A stretch of DNA of 64,000 bases, from positions 1 through 64,000 of the forward strand of contig CACYRK010000021.1 of the NCBI GenBank assembly GCA_902776835.1, written 5' to 3'. Position numbers and translations under genes: made by a program. The notes beneath the pieces are model-generated. The model did no database searches. It saw only the letters and a list, made by a program, of their open reading frames with translations, and had not been told where the DNA came from. This document shows positions 41,119-50,094 of this stretch, in pieces. This DNA comes from an uncultured Bacteroidales bacterium. Lineage in GTDB: Bacteria > Bacteroidota > Bacteroidia > Bacteroidales > Muribaculaceae. The first letter of the stretch is position 1. Each line of letters begins with the position of its first letter.

Positions 41119-43298
41119 ATGAGCATGTTAAGGTCGCTGCCGTCGATGCCGCCCTGGCCGTCGATGTTAGGATTGCCCTTGACCGTCTGATCGGTTGGCT
41201 CCAAATTGCCCAACATGATGTTGATGAGCATGTTCAGGTCGTTGCCGTCGACCTTGCCGCTGCCATCGATGTCGCCAGCGGCATAAACCGGTGCAGCCTC
41301 CTTAAACGTGGCGCTGACGGTCACTGCTGCTGCGGGCATCTGGAAGGTGTAGGTGTTCAACTCGGTGCCGGCAGTGAACGCTACGGAGACTCCGCCATTC
41401 GTAACGGTGAGCGTGTCAAGCACATAGCCGTTGTCGGGCGTGACGGTGAGCGTCACCGTATCGCCCTCGGCGGCTTCCGTTTTGTCGGCAGCCACCGTGC
41501 CGTGCTCTGCATTGTTGACAATCACCGCATATTTAGCCTCCCAGCCGGCATAAAGCGTCGTGTCACAATAAATGCGATTTTCAAAATTAAACTTATTGTC
41601 ACTGGTGCAGGCTTTCTCGGTATACCAGCCAGTGAAATTGTAGCCTGTGGCTGTGGGAGGGGCGGGTTCTGAAGCCCACTCATGCCATCGCCAAATACCC
41701 GTCTGTGGCGCGGGAGCCGTGCCGTGGCCGTTGGCGTCAAAGGTCACCGTGCAACGCCAACGCTCAGTGAAAGCGTTCGCCCCGCTTTTCCAAAGACTGT
41801 CGCGCTCCATTTTGTTCCATTGCTCCTGAGTGCCTTCAAACCAAAGATTAGCCAAATTTGTGCAACCATCGAATGCCTTTGCACCAATCGCTTTGAGAGA
41901 TGAATCTGTATATACGGTTTTAAGGGTATCGCAACCCTGGAATGCTTTCTCCCCTATTCCGTAAACTCGATTCATGTGGATTGTTCCAATATGGTGATCT
42001 TCTTTTTTTACGTGTTTCCAACCTCTCGAACCGATAACTTGCGCCTGAGGGTAAAGATCGTAATAACCGTCGTCACCGCAAGTGATAGTCAGGTCATGAC
42101 TTTCCAACGTCCATGACAGGCAGTTGTTCGCAATAGTGTCGCCGCACCAGCCCATGAACCAAGAGTCATATTTCTCCTTAACAATCACATTCGGCGAATG
42201 ATGAAACCGCTTATAATCCCATTTGTCAATTGAGCCAGGATAAATAACCACGCAACTGTCGCTATGGATATTGGCAAAAGCGTTTTCGCCGATATATGCT
42301 TCTTTCTCAAATTTTACACGTTGGAGGCTGTCGCAGCCTTCAAACACACCTACAAGGCCATCAGGCACGTTTGTCACACTGCTCATCAGGAGCGTCTTGA
42401 TGGCGGTGCCGGCAAATGCGCGCGTATGAAGAGTTATCATGCTTGAAGGAAGTTCATCATAATATATTATGTCATTGTTAAGCAAACGATTGACATGCTT
42501 GAACTTCTTGAGGCCCGCGAGCGAAGGCATCTCTTCAATTAAAGTATTGCTGTAGAAGTTCAACGTCTCAAGGTTTGTGAAACCGCTGAAGTCCATTGTG
42601 TAGTTAAAACTGAGCACTTTCGAGCCGTTAATAGTTGTAGGGACGGTGAGTACAGTGAATTCATCCTGCTTGCCATTAAAGCCCGTGATGCGGCATTGAC
42701 GCTGGGCTACATCCACGTAGGTCCAACCTACCCTGTCGGTGCCGAAGTGCATATAGATGTAGTCGCTCGACGAGCCGCAACCGGCGTTCAAGTCATAGCC
42801 CGTGTTGCCGCCGTTCTTGCCCACAGCGCCTGCCTGAACGTCGTTGAAGCTGATGCCAGTCACAGCATGACCACTGGGATAGGCATCGCGGGTGATGTAC
42901 AGGTGGATGTAGTCACCGCCAGCGTTGCTGTTCAGGTCGCCCTTCAGCTGGGTGAAGCGGCTGCCGCCTTCGTAAGGCACAAGAGCAAAATTGCGGCCGT
43001 CGTAAGTGATGTTGTCGGACGCCGTACCGCTCTTGTTGCTGAGGTAAAAGCCGGTGACGTAGCCGCTGTTAACATAGTCCGACTTGTAGAGCAGGTAGAT
43101 GATGTCGCTGCCCGACTTGCAACTGGAATTCAAATTCTGGTCGACTAACGTCCACCCTTGGGCGGTGAGAGTAGTCTTAAGGGTGTTCACCTCGCTTTGG
43201 GTGCCACCAATTACCATCACATCAGTGATAAATTTCACATTTGCCCATGCCCCGATGGAGAAGAGTAATGCCACTAATAAGAGTATATACTTTTTCAT
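41097..43298 (-). CDS. Secreted LRR-dockerin protein with MABP-like N-terminal repeats (copy 1)
   Basis: 733-aa secreted protein. A signal peptide (residues 1-19) is followed by three repeats of about 60 residues (about 20-205), each with a core like DLNSNAGGDYIHLYITRD or SSCKSGSDIIYLLYKSD; this DLN-G-YIYL pattern resembles MABP beta-prism repeats. Then come BspA-type LRR_5 repeats (about 210-535), one Listeria-Bacteroides repeat (about 543-615, TFDANGHGTAP ... GYNFTGWYTE), an Ig-like beta region, and a dockerin-like tail (about 672-733). It is 66 bp downstream of its paralogue. Binding partner unknown. Confidence 0.87.
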   Translation of the reverse strand: MKKYILLLVALLFSIGAWANVKFITDVMVIGGTQSEVNTLKTTLTAQGWTLVDQNLNSSCKSGSDIIYLLYKSDYVNSGYVTGFYLSNKSGTASDNITYDGRNFALVPYEGGSRFTQLKGDLNSNAGGDYIHLYITRDAYPSGHAVTGISFNDVQAGAVGKNGGNTGYDLNAGCGSSSDYIYMHFGTDRVGWTYVDVAQRQCRITGFNGKQDEFTVLTVPTTINGSKVLSFNYTMDFSGFTNLETLNFYSNTLIEEMPSLAGLKKFKHVNRLLNNDIIYYDELPSSMITLHTRAFAGTAIKTLLMSSVTNVPDGLVGVFEGCDSLQRVKFEKEAYIGENAFANIHSDSCVVIYPGSIDKWDYKRFHHSPNVIVKEKYDSWFMGWCGDTIANNCLSWTLESHDLTITCGDDGYYDLYPQAQVIGSRGWKHVKKEDHHIGTIHMNRVYGIGEKAFQGCDTLKTVYTDSSLKAIGAKAFDGCTNLANLWFEGTQEQWNKMERDSLWKSGANAFTERWRCTVTFDANGHGTAPAPQTGIWRWHEWASEPAPPTATGYNFTGWYTEKACTSDNKFNFENRIYCDTTLYAGWEAKYAVIVNNAEHGTVAADKTEAAEGDTVTLTVTPDNGYVLDTLTVTNGGVSVAFTAGTELNTYTFQMPAAAVTVSATFKEAAPVYAAGDIDGSGKVDGNDLNMLINIMLGNLEPTDQTVKGNPNIDGQGGIDGSDLNMLINIILGK

Positions 43299-43363
43299 AA
43301 TTTCTTATGTTTACAGTTAATATCCAATGAATCTGTCATCTGTTATCTGTTATCTACAAACTC

Positions 43364-43406
43364 ATCAATATAATCTTGGCAAGTTATTTGCCAAGATTAT
43401 ATTGAT
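43364..43406 (-). terminator. Perfect hairpin inside the 3' end of the 43365-45401 gene
   Basis: Arms ATCAATATAATCTTGGCAA (43364-43382) and its exact complement (43388-43406), loop of 5 nt. It corresponds to the hairpin of the paralogue but is now translated, because a one-base deletion shifted the frame past the old stop. Confidence 0.6.
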
Positions 43407-45401
43407 CAGTTTGTTTAAGTCGGTGCCGTCGATGCCGCCCTCGCCGTCAACGTTTTCACGCCCGGCGTAGTCGTTGGTGTCCTTGCCCAGCAAGATGTTG
43501 ATAAGGATGTTCAGGTCGTTGCCGTCGACCTCGCCGTTGCCATCGATGTCGCCAGTAACGTAAATCTTCTGCCAACCGGCATATAGCGTCATGTCGCCGG
43601 GAATGACGTCGTCGAAATTCCACCGGTTGGTGCAGGCGGCATCCCTGTACCAACCCGTGAAGTTGTAGCCCTCGGCCGACGGCGCGGTGGGCACGGCCGC
43701 CTGGTCTTGATTGCTCCATTCAATGCTTTGTGGGTCGGGCGCTGTGCCATGGCCGTTGGAGTTGAAGGTAACAGTACAATGCCAGTGCACCGTGGTGGTA
43801 TCGGGCTTCCAGCCATCCCCTTTAGCAACCTCACGAGTCCACTGCTCATGCGAGCCGTCGAAATAAATATCAGTCAAGGAATTGCAATCCAAGAATGCAT
43901 AGGCTCCGATAGACTTCAAGCATGAGGGAAGATTCACTCGCTTGAGTTTGGGACAAGCAACAACACCTGAATCACCTATACTTCTCAACCCAGATACAAT
44001 GTCCACAGTTTCAAGATTGGTAAAACCGTAAAACTCGCGATTCCGAATGCTGTCAACATGCTCAATTGTTATTTTATTAATGCTCAAAATACCAATGGCA
44101 CGTTCCCAAGTTTTGGTGTTGATGACCTGCTCTTGAGGATGGTCTTCCCACACGTTGCTATAGCAATTGATTTTCAATTGATTTTGTTCAAAAATCCAGT
44201 AGAGATTGTTATGGCTTTCTTCATTGTCTCCACCACACCAACCGCATGCCCACAAATCTCCTCCCCCGGGACGGAACTCAGATAAATACAAGTTCGGCGA
44301 ATAAATGAAAATACTGGGATCCAGGTCGTTCAAGCGTCCTCTAATTTTAACACTGCCCATCCCTTTTATGTTGGCGAAAGCATAAGAGTTGATAATAATG
44401 TCAGCATTTAATAAAGAGACCTCCTTCAGGCTGTCGCAACCATCAAACGCAAAACTCTCTATTTCAATTTGGCTCGGTATTTCAATCTTCTCTATGGCAG
44501 TTCCAGCAAATGCATAATGTGGGATAGTTTTTATTGAAAAAGGAATCATGAATTGTTCGTTAATCGCAAATTGAGAATTACGTTCGCTGGTACCGACACG
44601 TTTGAATTTGGAACAGCCCCGTAAAGAGGGCATTCGATCAAATATACATGCATCATGAAAATCCATCGTCTCAAGGTTTGTGAACTCACTGAAGACCGGA
44701 TCTTTGACGTATAACACTTCCGCGCCGTCGACCGAAGTCGGAATCACGACTGACTTAATAAACTCTTTGGGACCGTCGAGGCCTGTGATATAACACTGGG
44801 TGCGAGAAGAGTTCATGTAGACATTCCATCCCTGAGTCTTGTCGGTGTGCATGTAGATATAGTCACCGCCGGCACCATCGTTGAAGTCGCAGAAATTCGA
44901 GTTATCATCGACTACTGCGCCGTCCTTTTTGTTGTTGAAGTTGATGGATGTAACGATACAGCAACGGTCATCTTTTTCGGTCGTTGTGTAGTAAAGGTGT
45001 AAGTTTGCGCTTCCTGAACGGCAGTTGCTGTTCAGGTCACCCTGAACGCTCTTGAAATGTTCTCCGCCATCATAGGGGACAAGGTAATAGGTGCAGCCAT
45101 TATTTATAAAGGTGTTGGCTACCTCGCCTTCTACGGTGCTGATTACGAAGTCGGTGACGAAATTATGACCAATAGAATCGCTAAGATTCTTGTAGAGCAG
45201 GTAGATGTAGTCGCTGCTGGAGCCACAGCCCTTATTCAAATCCTTGTTGATGACCGTCCAGCCCTGCTCGGTGTACAAGGCCTTCAGGAGGTTAACCTCG
45301 CTTTGTGTGCCGCCAATGAGCATTACGTCGGTGATATAATCCTCGGCGCATACGCTCATTCCGGCAAGCAATGCCACGAAAAGAAGTATATACTTTTTCA
45401 T
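43365..45401 (-). CDS. Secreted LRR-dockerin protein with MABP-like N-terminal repeats (copy 2)
   Basis: 678-aa paralogue of the adjacent gene with the same order: signal peptide (1-19), three MABP-like repeats (NKGCGSSSDYIYLLYKN, NSNCRSGSANLHLYYTT, GAGGDYIYMHTDKT), LRR_5 repeats, one Listeria-Bacteroides repeat (GYNFTGWYRD) and a dockerin-like tail (about 614-670). Relative to its sister, a one-base deletion near the end replaces the GK-stop ending by ANNLPRLY. A promoter lies 249 bases upstream of the start, giving a long leader. The pair arose by tandem duplication that included the 3' flank. Confidence 0.87.
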   Translation of the reverse strand: MKKYILLFVALLAGMSVCAEDYITDVMLIGGTQSEVNLLKALYTEQGWTVINKDLNKGCGSSSDYIYLLYKNLSDSIGHNFVTDFVISTVEGEVANTFINNGCTYYLVPYDGGEHFKSVQGDLNSNCRSGSANLHLYYTTTEKDDRCCIVTSINFNNKKDGAVVDDNSNFCDFNDGAGGDYIYMHTDKTQGWNVYMNSSRTQCYITGLDGPKEFIKSVVIPTSVDGAEVLYVKDPVFSEFTNLETMDFHDACIFDRMPSLRGCSKFKRVGTSERNSQFAINEQFMIPFSIKTIPHYAFAGTAIEKIEIPSQIEIESFAFDGCDSLKEVSLLNADIIINSYAFANIKGMGSVKIRGRLNDLDPSIFIYSPNLYLSEFRPGGGDLWACGWCGGDNEESHNNLYWIFEQNQLKINCYSNVWEDHPQEQVINTKTWERAIGILSINKITIEHVDSIRNREFYGFTNLETVDIVSGLRSIGDSGVVACPKLKRVNLPSCLKSIGAYAFLDCNSLTDIYFDGSHEQWTREVAKGDGWKPDTTTVHWHCTVTFNSNGHGTAPDPQSIEWSNQDQAAVPTAPSAEGYNFTGWYRDAACTNRWNFDDVIPGDMTLYAGWQKIYVTGDIDGNGEVDGNDLNILINILLGKDTNDYAGRENVDGEGGIDGTDLNKLINIILANNLPRLY

Positions 45402-45649
45402 AATTCCTTATGTTTTTTGGTTAGTAATAATTGCAAAAGCAAGCGGCACATCCCAGCCGAAACCGAAATGTGCCGCACGTTATGGTGTTGCGAACGAGCC
45501 GCAATCTATTTTGTCCTCGAAATCACAGGCAGGCAACGCATCGTTTGGCGGCAACAACGCGTTAATCCTCAATGAATTGCAAAATCCACCGAGACTCCTT
45601 GCCGATATTTTTTTGCCCATCATCACTGCACACGCCCATTTTCAATTTA
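45402..45649 (-). promoter_or_regulatory. Long 5' leader of the LRR-dockerin pair
   Basis: About 240 nt separate the predicted transcription start (about 45643) from the ATG at 45401. It contains a 25-codon ORF (45562-45639), a hairpin TTGCG-N7-CGCAA (45488-45504) and a hairpin with arms GCGGCACAT / ATGTGCCGC (45443-45451, 45468-45476). The layout suggests a leader that senses or controls translation. No known riboswitch was recognised. Confidence 0.45.
45562..45639 (-). CDS. Possible 25-aa leader peptide
   Basis: Short ORF opening with MGVCSDDGQKN and ending RWILQFIED before TAA, lying at the very start of the predicted transcript (about 4 nt after the expected start site), so it may be translated leaderless. 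It contains Cys4, one Trp and two Phe/Ile-rich positions but no run of a single amino acid typical of attenuator peptides. Support is positional only; translation is unproven. Confidence 0.35.
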   Translation of the reverse strand: MGVCSDDGQKNIGKESRWILQFIED

Positions 45650-45681
45650 CAAATTTACCGCAAAATAATCAAAATTCCAAA
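45650..45681 (-). promoter_or_regulatory. Predicted promoter of the LRR-dockerin pair
   Basis: On the minus strand TTTG (45678-45681), 20-nt spacer, TAAATTTG (45650-45657). Confidence 0.6.
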
Positions 45682-45711
45682 TATTTTGCAGTAAAAATAC
45701 AAAAAATCGAA

Positions 45712-45733
45712 AAAATAGGCGTGAAATAACGCC
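45712..45733 (-). terminator. Terminator of the PAS gene
   Basis: On the minus strand GGCGT-N6-ACGCC followed by TATTTTTT. It lies 66 bases after the PAS stop. Confidence 0.55.
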
Positions 45734-45798
45734 GAGCACCGCCAGATTATCAATCCGACCCTTGCGCTTTCAGGGCCATTTGCTATTGCGTTGGCGGC

Positions 45799-46131
45799 TT
45801 AGCGCTGGTAATGTGGCAGGTCTTCGGGAATCACCATCGAGATTTCCACCATGCCAGCCACCTTGCCGTCGCGCTTCCAGGGCGTTTGATAAATCATCTT
45901 TCGCTGGCCATTCTTGCTGATGGTGTAAGCGTTGATGGTGTCGGTTTCCATCATGTGACGAATCATGGCCTGCGAGCGCTCCTTGTGGCAGGGGAAAAGG
46001 TTCTTGCCCACCATCGATTCGCCATCGCGGTTAAACGTTGCACGCGAACGCTCGTTCATGTAAAGCACCACGCCCTCGGTGTCGCACACCGTGACCGCGC
46101 AATGCATCTGTTCTGCCCAATCAAATTCCAT
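45799..46131 (-). CDS. Small stand-alone PAS domain protein
   Basis: 110-aa cytoplasmic protein that is essentially one PAS domain: AVTVCDTEGVVLYMNERSRA (about 11-30), then MVGKNLFPCHKERSQAMIRHM and YQTPWKRDGKVAGMVEISMV. No kinase or DNA-binding output domain is attached, so it may act by binding a ligand or partner. I chose ATG 46131 (MEFDWAEQMH) since a good promoter lies between it and the longer open frame start at 46209. Confidence 0.82.
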   Translation of the reverse strand: MEFDWAEQMHCAVTVCDTEGVVLYMNERSRATFNRDGESMVGKNLFPCHKERSQAMIRHMMETDTINAYTISKNGQRKMIYQTPWKRDGKVAGMVEISMVIPEDLPHYQR

Positions 46132-46157
46132 AATAATACCATTTTTAAAATTCACCC

Positions 46158-46192
46158 CAAAATTACAACATTTCCCCCAATTAAACCACAAA
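46158..46192 (-). promoter_or_regulatory. Predicted promoter of the PAS gene
   Basis: On the minus strand TTTG (46189-46192), 23-nt spacer, TAATTTTG (46158-46165), 27 bases before the start codon. Confidence 0.5.
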
Positions 46193-46252
46193 TCAAGCAA
46201 ATTGAACACATCTTTGTGGCACTACTGTGCACCTGACTGCGTGGAACCACCT

Positions 46253-46294
46253 GGTCGTGCAATTTTCTTATTAATTTCTCGCGCGGTGGCGCGA
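46253..46294. repeat. Fragment of the intergenic palindromic repeat family
   Basis: GGTCGTGCAATTTTCTTA (46253-46270) is identical to 6248-6265 in the 6.2-kb element. It is followed by ATTTC and the hairpin TCGCGC-GGTG-GCGCGA (46279-46294), which takes the position of the end module. It lies just past the DUF5686 stop, at the 3' end of the lipid operon. Confidence 0.6.
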
Positions 46295-46315
46295 CTCCAT
46301 GTGCAGAAGCGGGGG

Positions 46316-48772
46316 TTAGAAACTTAGGGAAAGTTGGAAGCGGAGGCCGCTGCGCTCTACGTTGGGGACATCGCGATAGTTGAGGCGCCACACATATTGC
46401 AGGCTGAGGATGCGGAACAAGTTCTCTACGCCGAGACCAAACTCCATGTATGGCTTCTTGTCGAGGCGCGTGATGACCTCGGCGGGGAACTGCAGCAACT
46501 CGGGATGCAAGGCGGGATTATTGTTGTCGGTGAGACGTCCCCACAGGCCGCGATAGATGATTACCTCGCGCATTTTCAAGCGTTTAATTAGTGGCACACG
46601 GTTGAGCAGCACACCATTGAGGCGACACTTTACAAACCACGACAGTTGCTCGTCGGCGGCAAACTCCATGACGTTCATCAGCGCGAACGACTCGGGCTGC
46701 AGATTGTAGGTAAGGTCGACGCACGGCATAGGCAAGTCGAAGAAATGCACCCTGTTCCACTGCTTCTCACCCTTGACGATAAAATCCAGGAAGCCCCAGG
46801 CCGGCATCCAGAAGCGCTGGTGGATGCCCAGCACAGTGAGGTTCGACGCCCGCTTGTTGCCCAACGCGTCGGGCACAAACTGGTACGAGAGGATGACCAC
46901 CGTGGCGTCGCCACCCATCGGCGCACGGCCGCTGAGTGTGGCCATGAAACGCTCGTTGTGGGCGTAACGCACGCTCAAGTTCATGCCGGTGGCGCCATAA
47001 TGCGACAAGGCCTCGCCCAGCCCGTTGACAAACGGCACCTTGCGCGACGGCATGAAGCGGTTGTGCTGCAGCGCCAACGACATCAGCCACGAGGCGTTCC
47101 ACTCCTTTTGGTAGGTGAGCGCCGACCGACGCTGATAAATCCACTTGTCGTCGGGCTTGCGCGTGATGGGCAAGAGGAAGTCCTCGCGCGGTGAAAACAG
47201 CCGCTCGCTGCCCAGCAAGTAGGTGTCGTAACTGTGTGACACGGTGATCGAGTGCGTCAAAGCCTCGGAGAAATAGCGCTCCTTGGGCGTGAAAGAGAAC
47301 GTCGCCTGCGCGCCATACTTCAGTTTGTGGTCCTTCCACCCCATTGCCACGTAGCCCGCCAACTCGATCCAGCGACTGAACGCCGTGGTGGTTTGGCCGC
47401 CAATGCGCGTCTTGAAGCCCTCGAGGCTGTTTGAGGAAAAGAAAGAACTTATCGGCCCAAAGTCGAAGCGGCTACTCGACATTCGCTTTGCCGTAGGGAT
47501 AAAATCCTGAATCACAGAGGTTAGCGCAAACTCACCCCAGAAGAAACGCCGGTCGCTGCGCAACTCGGCCACCATCGAGCGCAAGTCATCGCTATGCGCC
47601 AGGCCATCGGCTTGCAACCGCGTAGCGTCGGCCTGCAAGTCGACATCTGGGTTGAGCGTGTAGGCGTCGTAGCGCGAATTCACCTGCGCAAACAGACTTT
47701 GTGCGTTTTTGAACACGGTGAAAACCACCACGATATCCTCGTCGGCGATGGCTTGCAGGTTGTCGCGCACGCGCGTAAATTCCTGCGTAACTGCGATATA
47801 AGTAGCAAAGTTAATGTTCACGCCACGCGGCATAGCCAGGGTGACACGCCTCACGAAGAGCGACGAGTCGCAGGCCACCAGCATGCGCCCCACAAAGCCC
47901 AGGTCCTGCGGGTTGTGCGGAGCGAAGTCGAGTTGCACAAAGCGCTCGCCGTCGACCACCACAGTGTCGCCCAGATAGTAGCGATAGAGTTGCAAGCCGG
48001 CACTCGAGATCGGGCTCGCAAAGCGGTTGTTGAGGCATTGCACACTGCCCTGGAAAATGTCGATGGCACCGATGAGGTTTTCGATATAGGTCTTGATTCC
48101 CGTCTGGTCGTACTCGTCGTCGAGACCGGCATGCGCGGCATGCTGCTGCGACAGACTCGTGGAGTCGCGCCAATGTCGCTCCACGGCAGTGAGTTCGTCG
48201 ACCGAGACCGGCAACACCGGTGTTGCCACGCCGTGGATGCTCAGCGTGTCGGCATAGCGTGCCAAGAACGGGAAACGGTTAAGGATGCTGTTGTCGCTCG
48301 CCGTCTCAAAGCGGTTAAGGCCGTAGGCCACGCGCCGATAACTGGTGCGGGCGTAGTAATCGAGGTTGTCGAGGCGCGCCTGGTCGCGTTTCTCGAGCAG
48401 GCGGCGAATGAGGTCGACGGCAGGGTTGTTTTTCTTGGAGTACTTCTTGCTTCGCACCACAATCTCGCCCAGGACATTGGCCGTGGGCTTGAGGGTGACG
48501 GCAATCGTGGTGGCCTGGCGAGTCACTATCACACGCTGCGCCTCATAGCCTAACGCGCTCACTTGCAGCGAGTCGCCCAGGTGGCAATATATCACAAAAT
48601 TGCCGTCTTCGTCGGCCAGAGTGCCGCTATTATCGCGCAAATTGACGACAGCGGCGCGCTCGACGGGCAGCCCGGTGTCGTCGTCGGTGACCACTCCGGC
48701 AAGCCGAATCTGTGCTTGTGCGGCGAGAGCCATCAGGCAAGCCAACAGCAGATATGTGATTCGCCCGTTCAC
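46316..48772 (-). CDS. DUF5686 outer-membrane protein with carboxypeptidase-regulatory-like domain
   Basis: 818-aa predicted outer-membrane beta-barrel. A signal peptide (1-20) precedes a CarboxypepD_reg-like domain (about 21-105: LAGVVTDDDTGLPVERAAV, VSALGYEAQRVIV), then the DUF5686 region to the end with alternating beta strands and a final aromatic residue (SLSF), typical of barrel proteins. Not TonB-dependent, as no plug or TonB box is seen. Its start overlaps the AMP-ligase stop by one base, so it is the last gene of the lipid operon. It may handle surface display of the product; that is inference. Confidence 0.85.
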   Translation of the reverse strand: MNGRITYLLLACLMALAAQAQIRLAGVVTDDDTGLPVERAAVVNLRDNSGTLADEDGNFVIYCHLGDSLQVSALGYEAQRVIVTRQATTIAVTLKPTANVLGEIVVRSKKYSKKNNPAVDLIRRLLEKRDQARLDNLDYYARTSYRRVAYGLNRFETASDNSILNRFPFLARYADTLSIHGVATPVLPVSVDELTAVERHWRDSTSLSQQHAAHAGLDDEYDQTGIKTYIENLIGAIDIFQGSVQCLNNRFASPISSAGLQLYRYYLGDTVVVDGERFVQLDFAPHNPQDLGFVGRMLVACDSSLFVRRVTLAMPRGVNINFATYIAVTQEFTRVRDNLQAIADEDIVVVFTVFKNAQSLFAQVNSRYDAYTLNPDVDLQADATRLQADGLAHSDDLRSMVAELRSDRRFFWGEFALTSVIQDFIPTAKRMSSSRFDFGPISSFFSSNSLEGFKTRIGGQTTTAFSRWIELAGYVAMGWKDHKLKYGAQATFSFTPKERYFSEALTHSITVSHSYDTYLLGSERLFSPREDFLLPITRKPDDKWIYQRRSALTYQKEWNASWLMSLALQHNRFMPSRKVPFVNGLGEALSHYGATGMNLSVRYAHNERFMATLSGRAPMGGDATVVILSYQFVPDALGNKRASNLTVLGIHQRFWMPAWGFLDFIVKGEKQWNRVHFFDLPMPCVDLTYNLQPESFALMNVMEFAADEQLSWFVKCRLNGVLLNRVPLIKRLKMREVIIYRGLWGRLTDNNNPALHPELLQFPAEVITRLDKKPYMEFGLGVENLFRILSLQYVWRLNYRDVPNVERSGLRFQLSLSF

Positions 48773-50094
48773 TAAATGTTGTTTCGGTAAAACTTACGGT
48801 TGAGTTTGCCATTGAAGGTGCGCTCGATATGGTCGACGGCCTGGTAGGCCTGCGGCACCTTGTAGCCCTCGAGGCGGTCGGCGATGAATCGCGCCAATTC
48901 GCGCCATGTGATGTCGTGACTCCCATCCTTGACGACGAGCAGTTTCAGGCGTTGTCCCAGCACTGGCGAGACATCGCTGACGCAGATGCAATCGTTCACC
49001 CCAGGGCATGCCAGCGCCACATCCTCGACCTCGGTGGGCGCGACTTTGAACCCGCCAATGTTAATCACGTCGTCGATACGCCCCATCAGGCGCAGGCGGC
49101 CCTGCTCGTCGATGCGGCCGTTGTCGGCGGTGAATACCGTGCCGGCGCGCATTACCTGTGCGGTGAGAGCATCGTCGAGAGCATAGCCCGTCATCAACGT
49201 CGGCCCCTGGCAAGCCACCCTACCCTCGTCGGTGATGAAAATGCGGGAGTGCTTCATGGGGCGGCCCAAGCATGCCGGCAGGCACTCGCCGTCGTTGAAG
49301 TTATAGGTTGCGACGATGCCCGTCTCGGTCGAGGCGAAAGTGTTGTACAGCCGCGTGTTAGGCAGTAGCCGGCACAACTCGAGCATATCGCTGTGCGGCA
49401 TGGGCGCTGCCCCAGTCTCGATGAAGTCGAGGCGATGGGCATACTGTGCCAGTCGCGATTTGGCCAACTGCAGCACGATGCGGATGCTCGCCGGCACGAG
49501 AAATGTCGCCACCTTGTCGCAAGGGTAATCCATAGCGTCGAAAAAGGCATTCAAGTCCTTCAAGTTCTCAAGGATGCACAGCGTAGCCCCCATCATAAAG
49601 GTGGGATACACCTTCGAGAGGCTGCCGATGTGGTTGAGCGGGCCATTGACGATAAACAGCAGATTGTGCGAAAAGCCCATGGCGTCGATAAGGTTCTCGG
49701 AGTCGGCAATGATGATGCCGTGACTAATCATAACCCCTTTCGACTTGCCGGTGGTGCCAGTGGTGAAGAGGATGTCGGCCACACCATCGGGCGCGCGAAA
49801 CGCGGCATATTGCTCAGCGATGGCGTCGAAGACGGCCTCGGGAATGTCGTGCTCGAGGGGCATCGCCACCACATCGGCACAATGCATGGCGAAATAGGTC
49901 ACCAAGAAGTCGACCGATTGCGAGGTGCGCAAAACTGCCACACTGCGCGGGGCGTAGCGGGCACGGATTTGCTCGGCTTTCAACTCGATGCGCTGCCACA
50001 ACTCGGCATAAGTCACCCTCTCGCCGCGGCAAATCACAGCTACCTTGTCGGCACAGTGGAAGGCATTATTTCGCAAATAATCTTCGATGGTCAT
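48772..50094 (-). CDS. AMP-dependent acyl/aryl ligase
   Basis: Activates a carboxylic acid with ATP and loads it on CoA or an acyl carrier protein. The AMP-binding motif is LFTTGTTGKSKGVMISH (about 109-125), followed by LYNTFASTETGIVATYN and the hinge LMGRIDDVINIGGFKVAPTE; the catalytic lysine fits FNGKLNR near the end. At 440 aa it is shorter than most family members, as are ligases of aryl-polyene clusters. It overlaps the upstream ACP gene by 4 bp, suggesting direct loading of that ACP. Confidence 0.9.
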   Translation of the reverse strand: MTIEDYLRNNAFHCADKVAVICRGERVTYAELWQRIELKAEQIRARYAPRSVAVLRTSQSVDFLVTYFAMHCADVVAMPLEHDIPEAVFDAIAEQYAAFRAPDGVADILFTTGTTGKSKGVMISHGIIIADSENLIDAMGFSHNLLFIVNGPLNHIGSLSKVYPTFMMGATLCILENLKDLNAFFDAMDYPCDKVATFLVPASIRIVLQLAKSRLAQYAHRLDFIETGAAPMPHSDMLELCRLLPNTRLYNTFASTETGIVATYNFNDGECLPACLGRPMKHSRIFITDEGRVACQGPTLMTGYALDDALTAQVMRAGTVFTADNGRIDEQGRLRLMGRIDDVINIGGFKVAPTEVEDVALACPGVNDCICVSDVSPVLGQRLKLLVVKDGSHDITWRELARFIADRLEGYKVPQAYQAVDHIERTFNGKLNRKFYRNNI

